NCBI RefSeq assembly: GCF_000237325.1
Contig: NC_017542.1
Coordinates: forward strand, 3,444,501-3,508,500
From: Paenibacillus polymyxa M1
GTDB lineage: Bacteria; Bacillota; Bacilli; Paenibacillales; Paenibacillaceae
Reading direction: 5' to 3'
DNA: 64,000 nucleotides
This document shows, piece by piece, positions 8,332 to 16,635 of this stretch. The notes below the pieces were generated by a model that was not told where the DNA came from, did not search any database, and was given only the letters and a program-made list of their open reading frames with translations. The position numbers and the translations under genes are program-made. Position 1 is the stretch's first letter. Every line of letters starts with the position of its first letter.

Positions 8332-9015
8332 TTACAATGACAAACGACGACGGTATTCAATTAAATGTTGAATGCTAATCAGCTTCAATTGATGTCGCTT
8401 GGCGATCACGGCCAAATCAGGCAAGCGGGCCATTGAGCCATCTTCCTTTATAATTTCGCAAATGACCCCGGCGGGCTTGAAGCCGCTGAGTCGGGCCAGA
8501 TCGACAGCCGCTTCAGTATGACCAGCGCGTTGCAAGACCCCACCATCGCGAGCAATTAGCGGGAACATGTGACCAGGTTTGCGGAAATCGCTGCCCGTGA
8601 TTGCTTCGTCGGCTAAGGCGCGAACAGTCAAAGAGCGCTCGGCCGCTGAAATCCCCGTTGTTGTCTTCATATGATCTACCGATACCGTAAAGGCGGTACC
8701 GTGAAAATCTGTGTTTTGCTCTACCATAGGATGCAATTCCAATGCCTCGGCTCTGTGCTGTGTGATCGGCACGCAGACCAACCCGCGACCTTCTGTAATC
8801 ATGAAGTTGATGACCTCAGGCGATGCTTTTTCAGCCAAAGCGATAAAGTCGCCTTCATTTTCCCGCTGTTCATCATCCACTACAATAACGACTTTGCCGT
8901 TCTTTAAATCCTCCAATGCTTCTTCGATGGAATCCAATCGAATCTCTTCGTCATGGTGCAACTCGCCCTGCTCCATGATGTTTGTCGTCGCACTTGTTTG
9001 GATGCCTCTATCCAT
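8332..9015 (-). CDS. ribB: 3,4-dihydroxy-2-butanone-4-phosphate synthase, stand-alone (no GTP cyclohydrolase II domain)
   Basis: 227 aa. It converts ribulose 5-phosphate to 3,4-dihydroxybutanone 4-phosphate and formate. The acidic active-site loop [13 protein letters not shown], the [10 protein letters not shown] block and the [16 protein letters not shown] motif are intact. Most Firmicutes carry a fused RibBA of about 400 aa. Here the reading frame stops soon after the linker ([10 protein letters not shown]), and only 20 bases separate it from ribH. The GTP cyclohydrolase II half is therefore missing at this locus, not frameshifted. The ATG at 9015 follows AAGGAGGAGAGGGTT. Confidence 0.9.
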   Translation of the reverse strand: MDRGIQTSATTNIMEQGELHHDEEIRLDSIEEALEDLKNGKVVIVVDDEQRENEGDFIALAEKASPEVINFMITEGRGLVCVPITQHRAEALELHPMVEQNTDFHGTAFTVSVDHMKTTTGISAAERSLTVRALADEAITGSDFRKPGHMFPLIARDGGVLQRAGHTEAAVDLARLSGFKPAGVICEIIKEDGSMARLPDLAVIAKRHQLKLISIQHLIEYRRRLSL

Positions 9016-9079
9016 AACCCTCTCCTCCTTATGTCTTAAGTCACGAATGCTCCTGAACCAAATTTTCTATCATTCTGTA

Positions 9080-9745
9080 TCAAGCAAAGCCGTGTTTCGC
9101 CAAATAGTCCAAACTAAGAGGAGCTTGATCTGCTCTCTCCATCGGTACTGAACCTCTGTAATGTAAAAGCTGCTCCACATATTTGCCCAATATGTCGCAT
9201 TCAATATTCACAGTGTCTCCCTCACGTTTGGCTTGTAAGGCCGTTTCGGCTAAGGTGTGGGGGATGATGGATACGGCAAAGCTATCTCTCGTACGCTGCG
9301 CGACTGTGAGGCTGATACCATCAATTGTAATTGACCCTTTGAGGAGAACATATTTGAATAATGCTTGATCAGAAGGCTCAACTTCGAACACAACCGCATT
9401 CTGGTCTGATGTCACTCCGCGAATCGTACCCGTTCCGTCTACATGTCCCTGTACGATATGTCCTCCGAACCTTCCATTCGCCGCCATCGCCCGCTCCAGG
9501 TTGACTCGGCTGCCGGATCTGAGTTCCCTTAGATTACTGCTGCGAAAAGTCTCTGGCATCACATCAACCTTAAAATCTTTAGTACCAATCTGTATTGCCG
9601 TCAGGCAAACCCCATTTACCGAGACACTATCGCCGATTTTCAAATCGCCCAATACCACAGAACCCGAAATCCCCAGCACCATCGCTTCACCGCTCTTAGA
9701 AATACTTTGAATGCGACCCACTTCCTCGACCAATCCGGTAAACAT
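9080..9745 (-). CDS. ribE: Riboflavin synthase alpha chain
   Basis: 221 aa from the ATG at 9745 (AAAGGAGTGAAAGC before it). It dismutates two lumazine molecules to riboflavin. The two lumazine-binding barrels are visible as a repeat: MFTGLVEEVGRI...SVNGVCLTA and GHIVQGHVDGTGTI...ITIDGISLTV. It is the first gene after the FMN riboswitch, a place usually taken by ribD, which is absent. The gene before ribB and ribH completes a three-gene operon. Confidence 0.94.
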   Translation of the reverse strand: MFTGLVEEVGRIQSISKSGEAMVLGISGSVVLGDLKIGDSVSVNGVCLTAIQIGTKDFKVDVMPETFRSSNLRELRSGSRVNLERAMAANGRFGGHIVQGHVDGTGTIRGVTSDQNAVVFEVEPSDQALFKYVLLKGSITIDGISLTVAQRTRDSFAVSIIPHTLAETALQAKREGDTVNIECDILGKYVEQLLHYRGSVPMERADQAPLSLDYLAKHGFA

Positions 9746-10035
9746 GCTTTCACTCCTTTCCACTACATTTCAGTTTATCCCTAATTCATCTGCTGTAAGC
9801 GCAAATAACCCCCAGTCAGGATTCAATCCGTCATGGGGGTGATGAGAGTCACGTATGTAGTATACAAGCGCAGTTCATGTATGTCTTAAAATGACATGAA
9901 ATCATAGGTTTGCCAAAAGAAAGCATGATCGAAGATACAGCAATTACGCTCAGAACGTTATCAAAAAGAAAGCTAAAAAAAGCTATCGTCTGATGCTGTC
10001 CTACAACGAAATAAGCCGTACGTACTTTTAAGTAT
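9746..10035 (-). other. Long untranslated leader between the FMN terminator and ribE
   Basis: About 290 bases without a convincing gene. A 67-codon frame here has no family look. One hairpin is visible: ACCCCCA near 9808 with TGGGGGT near 9840. The ribD gene expected at this place is not present, and no translated remnant of it is visible. Confidence 0.6.
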
Positions 10036-10070
10036 GCTAAAAATTGGCACATGCCACGTCATGCACATGC
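10036..10070 (-). terminator. Expression-platform terminator of the FMN riboswitch
   Basis: On the minus strand GCATGTGC (10063-10070) and GCATGTGC (10047-10054) pair antiparallel with two G-U wobbles around an 8-base loop, then CAATTTTTAG follows. It starts 8 bases after the aptamer P1 arm, the expected place for a transcription-stop platform. Confidence 0.7.
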
Positions 10071-10077
10071 GCTTCGT

Positions 10078-10245
10078 ATCCTTCTCCCATCCAGACTATA
10101 CTGTCGGTCCCGGAATTACACCAGGTCCACCTTCTGCTGATTGTTCAGCATCCGGGTCACGGACTAAGCCATGCTGTGTTCACAGAAGCGATTCACAAAC
10201 ATGTCATCACCGCCGGTGGGGAGTTTCGCCCCGCCCCGAAGGATC
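10078..10245 (-). ncRNA. FMN riboswitch (RFN element)
   Basis: Minus-strand leader of the rib operon. P1 is closed by GATCCTTC (5' arm, 10238-10245) and GAAGGAT (3' arm, 10078-10084). The conserved core GGGGC-GGGGCGAAACTCCCC-ACCGGCGGTGATG follows, then a variable arm, the GAATCGCTTCTGTGAA region, CCCGGATGCTG, GGTGGACCTGGTGTAATTCC and GGACCGACAGTATAGTC. FMN binding should favour the downstream terminator and switch off ribE-ribB-ribH. Confidence 0.93.
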
Positions 10246-10315
10246 TTGCTCTTATTTAATTGAATTAACATTAAACTTGTTACGTATATTAGCACCGACT
10301 TCAAAAAAAAGCAAG

Positions 10316-10783
10316 TTATCTAATAGAAGCTCCTGCTTTGGTTTTGACATATTGGCTGGAGAGTTCTTCAAACCAGGATTTATCATTCATATGAAGTGCC
10401 AGATCAATCAGATCGGCCAGTTCGTCGACTCCAAGCTGTGTATCATGGTCAAAGGTAATAACGGCCGAAGCGACAGGTCCTCGCTCTCCCTCAGAACATG
10501 CTTCATAATCCAGTCGTACATCCACATGTCCATCAATAAACTCGCATTTTAGAAAATAAATAATTTCACACATTAAAATAGGGCGCACTTGTGTTTCTAA
10601 CACGCAATCCATCACCTTGGCAGAATAATGCTGGTTCGTCAGCGTGAATTTGTGTTCAGTTGCCGCCAGCGATGCCCGTCCAAAATCATCCGTAAACTTG
10701 AGTTCCACTGGCGTGATGTTCATAACCTTGGGGATTTGCTTCTTTATAATTTCAATTATTTCAACTGTATTCAGCTTAATCAT
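10316..10783 (-). CDS. IDEAL-domain-like protein of unknown function
   Basis: 155 aa from the ATG at 10783 with GAGGTGCAGGTA before it; a GTG three codons upstream is possible. Not confidently identified. The last 35 residues (ELADLIDLALHMNDKSWFEELSSQY) resemble the short IDEAL domain of Bacillales, named for a motif of that shape. The first 120 residues look like a compact alpha/beta domain with no membrane segment or signal. It stands alone between the FMN riboswitch and the oxidoreductase operon, transcribed in the same direction. Confidence 0.5.
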   Translation of the reverse strand: MIKLNTVEIIEIIKKQIPKVMNITPVELKFTDDFGRASLAATEHKFTLTNQHYSAKVMDCVLETQVRPILMCEIIYFLKCEFIDGHVDVRLDYEACSEGERGPVASAVITFDHDTQLGVDELADLIDLALHMNDKSWFEELSSQYVKTKAGASIR

Positions 10784-10900
10784 TACCTGCACCTCATTGC
10801 ATCTTAAAATTCAGAAGAAAACTTTATAACATGCCTTCTATAGGCCTCCACTCCTATATCGGAAATCATTACCTGTTTTTTTATGCCTCAATCCATAAAC

Positions 10901-10939
10901 GCAAAAAAAGATTCCTTGCGCAGCAAGCGCAAGGAATCT
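10901..10939 (-). terminator. Terminator of the 2-oxoacid oxidoreductase operon
   Basis: A perfect 13-bp stem (AGATTCCTTGCGC / GCGCAAGGAATCT) with a 5-base loop is followed on the minus strand by seven T. It lies about 65 bases past the fused alpha-beta gene. Confidence 0.85.
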
Positions 10940-11002
10940 CAATCGAACTGGTGCCGAAACAGCGGCTAACAATGTTACACGATTATTATGCAAAAAACAG
11001 AA

Positions 11003-13291
11003 TTATAACTCCGAAATTTCATGTTTCTTTTTCAGGATAGTCCAGCGACGCTCAATCTCCTGCTCAAAGGTAGCCAGCGTTGCTTCCTCTTTGAGAAGAT
11101 GCTTCGTTTTACCCATTAATTTCAGCCATTCTGCGGCTGGAATCCGTTTTCCCTTGTCTTCCGGATTGTACGTAATCGTCGTGCTTCCCTGTTCGATTTC
11201 GTACAAAGGAAAGAAGCAAGACTCAACTGCGGCGCCTACGATGCTAGTACCCAGTCTGTCTTCGGATTTCCAGTTGAGCGGGCAGGCACACAGAATTTTA
11301 CCATATGCCGTACCCACGTTGTTGGCATACCATTGAGCCTTGGCCGCTTTGCGCAGCATATCCTGCGGATGGCTTTCGGCTGCGGTAAAAGCATACGGGA
11401 TGTTACAGGCGGCCATGATTTGTACGGTATCCTTATGATGCCCTTGCTTCCCTTTTTGCATTTTCCCTACACCCGATGTACTGGTCATATGCCCCATTGG
11501 AGTGGAGTACGATTGCTGCGAACCTGTATTCATGTACCCCTCGTTGTCATATTCCAGCATAATCAGTTTATGGTTACGCAGAGCCGCACCAATTGCAGAA
11601 CCCATACCGATATCCATCCCGCCGTCACCACTGATCATGATAAAGGTTGGATCATCGGATATCTCAATTTCATTACGTCGCTTCATCTCCATGTAAGCTT
11701 CCAGCGCACCTGAAAGGGTAGCGGCCCCGTTTTGAAAAAGATTGTGGATCATCGGTTGCTTGTGTGATGTATATGGATACCCTGTCGTCACCACATAAAC
11801 GCAGCCAGTCTGGAATAGTACGACAATATCGCCTTCAATTCCTTTAAAAAATAGCTCAAGCGCAGACAAGGCTCCACAACCAGGACAAGCCCCATGCCCT
11901 GGTGTAAGACGGCGTGGTTTGGTTGTCAACGAACGCAGAGGTGGTACCTTGACTTTGAGCTTCCCAGTCGCCTCGTCCGGCGTAACCTGAATCAGCCCCG
12001 TACGGTATGCATTGCCACGTGGTGGCTGCATGACTTGCGGCATCACCTTGTCTGGAGAGCCTGGATTAACCCCGTAATAATCAAAAGGCTTCTCCGCGCG
12101 TCCAGCCTCTGCCGCCTGAATCGCAAGCTGGAAGAAGGCCTCTGCATCTTCCGCATAAAAGTCCTTACCACCCAAGCCAAAGATACGGCTTAACACGATG
12201 GTTTGGTTCAACGGGTCCTCTTGCAACGCCGCCTTGATTTCATGCGTCAAATTACCACCATCTGACCCGTACGAATCTGCACGTTCACCCACCAACAGCG
12301 CCTTGACATGGCGCAATGCCTCCCGCAGTTGTGCAGCTGGGAATGGCCGGATGATATTCGGACGAATCACACCGGCTTTAATGCCGCGCGTGCGGAGTTG
12401 ATCTGCCACATCCTTGGCCGATTCAGCCGCCGAATTCAGCAAAAATACCGCAACCTCAGCATCCTCCATATGATACAGATCCAAAATCGGATATTCCCGA
12501 CCGGATAAAGCGGCATATTCTGCTGCTACCTGCTCATATACTCCTTCTGAAAGCTTCAACGCTTCGGACAGTTGAACGTGATTATTCGTCAGATCATCGC
12601 CGTTCATATGCGCACCCACAGTGACAGGATGATCAAAATCCGTAATATTCGGATAATTTAGGTTCGGGTTGGGGCCTACAAAATCGCGCACGGTCTCTGC
12701 ATCGGCAAAATATTGCACTTTACGTTTTTGATGGGACGTATAAAAACCGTCGTATGCGACCATTACAGGCAATCGTACATCGCTATGCTCTGCAATTTTC
12801 AGGGCCATAATGTTCATATCATACACAGCCTGTGGCGTACTTGCCGTCAAAATGACCCAGCCTGTATTCAAACCATAATACAGGTCCGAATGATCCCCCC
12901 GAATATCCAAGGGACCACTGACAGCTCTTGTCACCAGATTCATAACCATAGGAAAACGGGTACCCGACTGAACAGGCAACTGCTCCAGCATGTATAGGAA
13001 ACCTTGCGAACTGGTAGCGTTCACAACCCGCGCTCCTGCTGCCGCAGCTCCATAACAAATCCCTGCCGATCCGTGTTCTCCATCTGCTGCAACCAGTTTA
13101 ATATTATGCTGACCACGCGTTTTCATTTGATCCAGATACTGTGCTACCTCAGTCGACGGCGTAATCGGGAAATATCCCATCATATGATAATTGATCTGCG
13201 CAGCCGCCGTAGCTGCCATTTCATTACCGGATTCGAATGTTGTCACTTGTGCGGCGCCCGTCTGTTTGAGTTCTTCCTCCAGCTTTGCCAT
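11003..13291 (-). CDS. 2-oxoacid:ferredoxin oxidoreductase, fused alpha and beta subunits
   Basis: 762 aa. Oxidative decarboxylation of a 2-oxoacid (pyruvate or a branched or longer 2-oxoacid) to acyl-CoA with transfer of electrons to ferredoxin or flavodoxin. Residues 20-390 are the alpha pyrimidine-binding part (MGYFPITPSTEVAQYL, DGEHGSAGICYGAAAAGARV, TSSQGF). From about residue 455 the beta part begins with GHGACPGCGAL and contains the TPP site GDGGMDIGMGSAIGAALRNH and NEGYMNTG. The family often keeps these as separate genes; here they are one frame. Its ATG shares one base with the stop of the gamma-delta gene. The exact substrate cannot be read from sequence. Confidence 0.85.
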   Translation of the reverse strand: MAKLEEELKQTGAAQVTTFESGNEMAATAAAQINYHMMGYFPITPSTEVAQYLDQMKTRGQHNIKLVAADGEHGSAGICYGAAAAGARVVNATSSQGFLYMLEQLPVQSGTRFPMVMNLVTRAVSGPLDIRGDHSDLYYGLNTGWVILTASTPQAVYDMNIMALKIAEHSDVRLPVMVAYDGFYTSHQKRKVQYFADAETVRDFVGPNPNLNYPNITDFDHPVTVGAHMNGDDLTNNHVQLSEALKLSEGVYEQVAAEYAALSGREYPILDLYHMEDAEVAVFLLNSAAESAKDVADQLRTRGIKAGVIRPNIIRPFPAAQLREALRHVKALLVGERADSYGSDGGNLTHEIKAALQEDPLNQTIVLSRIFGLGGKDFYAEDAEAFFQLAIQAAEAGRAEKPFDYYGVNPGSPDKVMPQVMQPPRGNAYRTGLIQVTPDEATGKLKVKVPPLRSLTTKPRRLTPGHGACPGCGALSALELFFKGIEGDIVVLFQTGCVYVVTTGYPYTSHKQPMIHNLFQNGAATLSGALEAYMEMKRRNEIEISDDPTFIMISGDGGMDIGMGSAIGAALRNHKLIMLEYDNEGYMNTGSQQSYSTPMGHMTSTSGVGKMQKGKQGHHKDTVQIMAACNIPYAFTAAESHPQDMLRKAAKAQWYANNVGTAYGKILCACPLNWKSEDRLGTSIVGAAVESCFFPLYEIEQGSTTITYNPEDKGKRIPAAEWLKLMGKTKHLLKEEATLATFEQEIERRWTILKKKHEISEL

Positions 13292-14304
13292 TACGCACGC
13301 CCTCCTTCATATACTGGAAATTGGTGGGCAACGCGATTCTGCTCCGCCCAGCCCCATTGTTCGCGACGCGAGCTTAATGCCCCTGACGGGCAAATATCTA
13401 CACACTTCAGACACCCTTTGCAATACTGGTAATCAATCCCTTGCAAAAACGGCATCATTCTTCCGCGTTTGTCTGCTTGCTCTTCCCATACAAAGCAGTA
13501 ATCCGGGCAAATCGAATCACACTTGGCACAATGAGTACATTTATCAGCTTCATACTCAGGTACATAACCCTGACGTGAACCACTAACATCTTTCGTCATG
13601 CTGTTGCCCTGAGTTGCAATAACGCCCCCCAGCAATTGAGTTTCGTACCCTAGCAAAGGCTGCGGACGTTCAAAAACCCGATCCTGCGCATCAGCAGTAA
13701 CCGGATATACATGTAGTTGCATTTCTTCAAAACCACGATTAAACGTACGCAGATTAGGTTCCACTAATTGTGGATTTTTCTTTTCAAAAGTACTGCGAAT
13801 AACCGATCTCATTGCTTCCGGGTCCAGGAAATCACAGACACGGAACAAGGCACCTAGCATGGACGTATTTAGTTTGGTCCGCTCTTCCAGTGCGATGCCC
13901 ATCGCATCCACCACTGCTAATGTACCGGATACCAGTCCCAAATCAGCCCGTATTTCTTCTGCCGGACGTGTGGAATTGACCACTACAATCCCATCTGCTG
14001 GCAGGCCGCTGATTACATTTACCGTTTTGTATAACGTTTCATGGAAAATGCCTACCACATGCGGTTGCTCGATCGGACTGTGATCGCGAATATCCACCTC
14101 CGGCTCACAGAAGCGAACAAAGCTTTTAACTGGAGATCCCTTCTTTTCCGAACCGTAGGATGAGAAATTTGAAGCATTCAGTCCCAGACCAAGTACCCCG
14201 GTTTCGGCCAACATTTTGCCAGCCAGATTTGCGCCGAGTCCACCAATGGATTCCAGCCGGATTTCAAAAAATCCGAGTCGATTTGTGCGCGTTAAAATAG
14301 ACAA
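13291..14304 (-). CDS. 2-oxoacid:ferredoxin oxidoreductase, fused gamma and delta subunits
   Basis: 337 aa from a TTG with AAGGGGGCTTATCACA before it. Residues 1 to about 190 are the gamma domain (RLESIGGLGANLAGKMLAE), which binds CoA and closes the active site. The C-terminal part is a delta-type ferredoxin with two 4Fe-4S sets: CTHCAKCDSICP and CKGCLKCVDICP. It is coupled by a one-base overlap (TAATG) to the alpha-beta gene, so the two proteins make a complete four-domain enzyme. It is unusual that all four subunits are packed into two frames. Confidence 0.85.
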   Translation of the reverse strand: MSILTRTNRLGFFEIRLESIGGLGANLAGKMLAETGVLGLGLNASNFSSYGSEKKGSPVKSFVRFCEPEVDIRDHSPIEQPHVVGIFHETLYKTVNVISGLPADGIVVVNSTRPAEEIRADLGLVSGTLAVVDAMGIALEERTKLNTSMLGALFRVCDFLDPEAMRSVIRSTFEKKNPQLVEPNLRTFNRGFEEMQLHVYPVTADAQDRVFERPQPLLGYETQLLGGVIATQGNSMTKDVSGSRQGYVPEYEADKCTHCAKCDSICPDYCFVWEEQADKRGRMMPFLQGIDYQYCKGCLKCVDICPSGALSSRREQWGWAEQNRVAHQFPVYEGGRA

Positions 14305-14481
14305 TGTGATAAGCCCCCTTCTTTTCCAACTCTTACTGAGCTTGAATACTCATATAAAATAAATGGAAAATGCATTCTTATGAAAAGGCTATCACAACAC
14401 TTACTTTTCGAATGTGATCTTACGCACTGTAATACCTACGTGATTGTAAAAATCAGCAAACCGTCAAACAAAAGACAACAA

Positions 14482-14512
14482 AAGCCGCCCTGTCCAAAGA
14501 CAGAACGGCTTA
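14482..14512 (-). terminator. Terminator of ppiB
   Basis: AAGCCG...CTGTC and GACAG...CGGCTT form a stem on the minus strand followed by TTTGTTGTCTTTTG, about 45 bases past the ppiB stop. Confidence 0.7.
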
Positions 14513-14559
14513 GGTGCAACGCTATTTAAAGGAATTCAAATCATGCATGTAATGGTAAA

Positions 14560-14994
14560 TTACACGTCAAATACTTTAACCTCTTTCATTTTGTCGCCTT
14601 GTTTTACAGCATCAATGAATTCCATACCTTTGGTTACTTTACCAAATACAGTATGTACTCCATCTAAATGCGGCTGTGGAGCGTAGCAAATAAAGAATTG
14701 GCTGCCACCTGTGTTGCGACCTGCATGAGCCATGGACAGAACGCCTTTGGCATGCTTTGTTGTATTCGTAGCTGTTTCACAGTCAATGGTGTAGCCAGGA
14801 CCGCCAGTACCATTACCGATCGGACAACCCCCTTGAGCAACAAAGCCCGGGATGACACGGTGGAAGCTCAAACCATTGTAGTAACCGCTGTTTGCCAGCT
14901 TTTCAAAGTTAGCAACGGTGTTTGGAGCTTCTTCTGGGAAAAAGTCAATTTCGACGATACCGCCGTTTTCAAGATCTATTCTACCTTTTTTCAT
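14560..14994 (-). CDS. ppiB: Peptidyl-prolyl cis-trans isomerase, cyclophilin type
   Basis: 144 aa, the size of Bacillus PpiB. It speeds cis-trans isomerisation of X-Pro bonds in the cytoplasm. The cyclophilin core is complete: [15 protein letters not shown], with the catalytic Arg in that block, then [23 protein letters not shown] and [16 protein letters not shown]. There is no signal peptide. The ATG follows AAAAGGAGATACAAACA. It is a single gene between two terminators. Confidence 0.95.
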   Translation of the reverse strand: MKKGRIDLENGGIVEIDFFPEEAPNTVANFEKLANSGYYNGLSFHRVIPGFVAQGGCPIGNGTGGPGYTIDCETATNTTKHAKGVLSMAHAGRNTGGSQFFICYAPQPHLDGVHTVFGKVTKGMEFIDAVKQGDKMKEVKVFDV

Positions 14995-15084
14995 TGTTTG
15001 TATCTCCTTTTCAACCTGTTTTGAGAACTAAATAACATCAAGTTCCAGTTTACTATGAATTGGCGCGCTTAGCAAAGCCTTGTC

Positions 15085-15134
15085 CAAAAAAAAGGGGCCA
15101 TTGTCCCCGGTCTATTATTACCGACGCAATGGCC
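15085..15134 (-). terminator. Terminator of lysA
   Basis: GGCCATTG and CAATGGCC, with CCGG/ACCG pairing inside, form a strong hairpin followed on the minus strand by CCTTTTTTTT. Confidence 0.85.
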
Positions 15135-15157
15135 TGCTTGAATTTTAAATTCCACAA

Positions 15158-16525
15158 TCAGGACGAAACCGTAATCTTGGCATTGGGCTGAACCACTGAA
15201 CTGGCTTGATCACGAACCAAGCGCTGTGGCAAAACATCATTGCGAACGATATCCTCGTAGGTTTCCCGACGCACTACCAGCTCGGCCTCACCGTTGTTGA
15301 CAAATACAACTGCTGGTCGGCGTATCCGGTTATAATTGCTCGCCATGGAGTAATTATAAGCTCCGGTTGAGGCAACAGCGAGCAAGTCTCCGCTATTCGG
15401 GCGAGGCAGTTCTACATCCCAAATAAGCATATCGCCGCTTTCACAGCATTTGCCTGCAATGGACACTGTCTCTTCGTTCGCATCTTGCGCTCGATTAGCC
15501 AGCATTGCTTCATACTTGGCCTGATACAGTGCAGGACGTGGATTATCTGTCATTCCGCCGTCTACAGAAACGTATTTACGAACCTGCGGAATATCCTTGA
15601 TGCTTCCTACCGTATACAAGGTTGTACCTGAATCACCTACAATACTGCGTCCCGGCTCAATCCAAATTTCTGGAAGTTCATCGTAAAGCCCTGAAAAATG
15701 AGTTTTCACCGCTTCGCCGATAGCCTGTACATAGGTGGATAGTTTCAGCGGTGTGTCCTCCTCTGTGTAACGGATACCAAATCCCCCACCGAGATTAATC
15801 ACCTTGAAGGAATACTGAAGCTGTTCCTTAATCTCCCTGCAAAAAACTGCGACCCGCTCGGCAGCCATTTGGAAGCCATTGACTTCGAAGATTTGCGAGC
15901 CGATATGAGAATGTACTCCCAGCAGATTAAGGTGATCCAGCTTGATAGCCTGTTCCACCGCTTGACGGGCTGTGCCATTCGCAATGTCAAAACCAAATTT
16001 TGAATCTTCTTGACCTGTGGCCATATATTCATGCGTATGCGCCTCAACCCCCGGCGTAACCCGCAGTAAAATATTGACCTGTTGTCCTTTTTCAGAGGCG
16101 AGAGCCTGTAACAAATGCAATTCCATCTTGCTATCAACGACAAAGCAGCCAATTTGCGCCTCTAACGCCATTTCAATTTCTTCCGGCGTCTTGTTATTGC
16201 CATGAAAATGGATTCGTTCTGCCGGGAACCCTGCTTGCAGCGCTGTGAACAGCTCTCCGCTGGAAACAACGTCGAGCGACATCCCTTCTTCAGCAGCTAA
16301 AGCGCACATTGCCATAACACAAAATGCTTTGCTTGCATAAGCCACTTGAAACTTTAAACCGGTCTCACGGAATGCTTCTATAAATTCCCGGCAGCGCCGG
16401 CGGACTAACTGTTCGTCTACAATATATAGCGGCGTGCCAAAACGCTCTTTCAAAAGCGTGGTATCACATCCGCCAATCTCCAAATGTCCATTGCTGTTAA
16501 TTTTACTGCTTCCATGCAAATACAT
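15158..16525 (-). CDS. lysA: Diaminopimelate decarboxylase
   Basis: 455 aa from the ATG at 16525 (GAGAGGCGCCAGAAC before it); a longer frame adds 12 unconserved residues. It decarboxylates meso-diaminopimelate to lysine with pyridoxal phosphate. PLP-binding Lys66 is in VAYASKAFC; HSHIGSQIF, INLGGGFGIRY, WIEPGRSIVGDSG and KCCESGDMLIWD are the further active-site blocks, the last Cys coming from the partner subunit. It lies downstream of the spoVA genes, as in B. subtilis, where lysA also follows spoVAF. Confidence 0.95.
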   Translation of the reverse strand: MYLHGSSKINSNGHLEIGGCDTTLLKERFGTPLYIVDEQLVRRRCREFIEAFRETGLKFQVAYASKAFCVMAMCALAAEEGMSLDVVSSGELFTALQAGFPAERIHFHGNNKTPEEIEMALEAQIGCFVVDSKMELHLLQALASEKGQQVNILLRVTPGVEAHTHEYMATGQEDSKFGFDIANGTARQAVEQAIKLDHLNLLGVHSHIGSQIFEVNGFQMAAERVAVFCREIKEQLQYSFKVINLGGGFGIRYTEEDTPLKLSTYVQAIGEAVKTHFSGLYDELPEIWIEPGRSIVGDSGTTLYTVGSIKDIPQVRKYVSVDGGMTDNPRPALYQAKYEAMLANRAQDANEETVSIAGKCCESGDMLIWDVELPRPNSGDLLAVASTGAYNYSMASNYNRIRRPAVVFVNNGEAELVVRRETYEDIVRNDVLPQRLVRDQASSVVQPNAKITVSS

Positions 16526-16635
16526 GTTCTGGCGCCTCTCTTTCTGGAACAAGCTAGTCATATTCCATCGAATGTTTACACCAGTATAGCAAAAAAAACA
16601 TCAAGAACAATGGATTTTTATGCAGATCATTTACA

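Noticed and set aside
9849..10052. 67-codon minus-strand frame in the rib leader
   Set aside because: It overlaps the riboswitch terminator, has no ribosome site and no resemblance to RibD or another rib protein.
16526..16635. Lysine riboswitch or T-box before lysA
   Set aside because: Only 110 bases, without the conserved lysine-riboswitch core or a T-box sequence.
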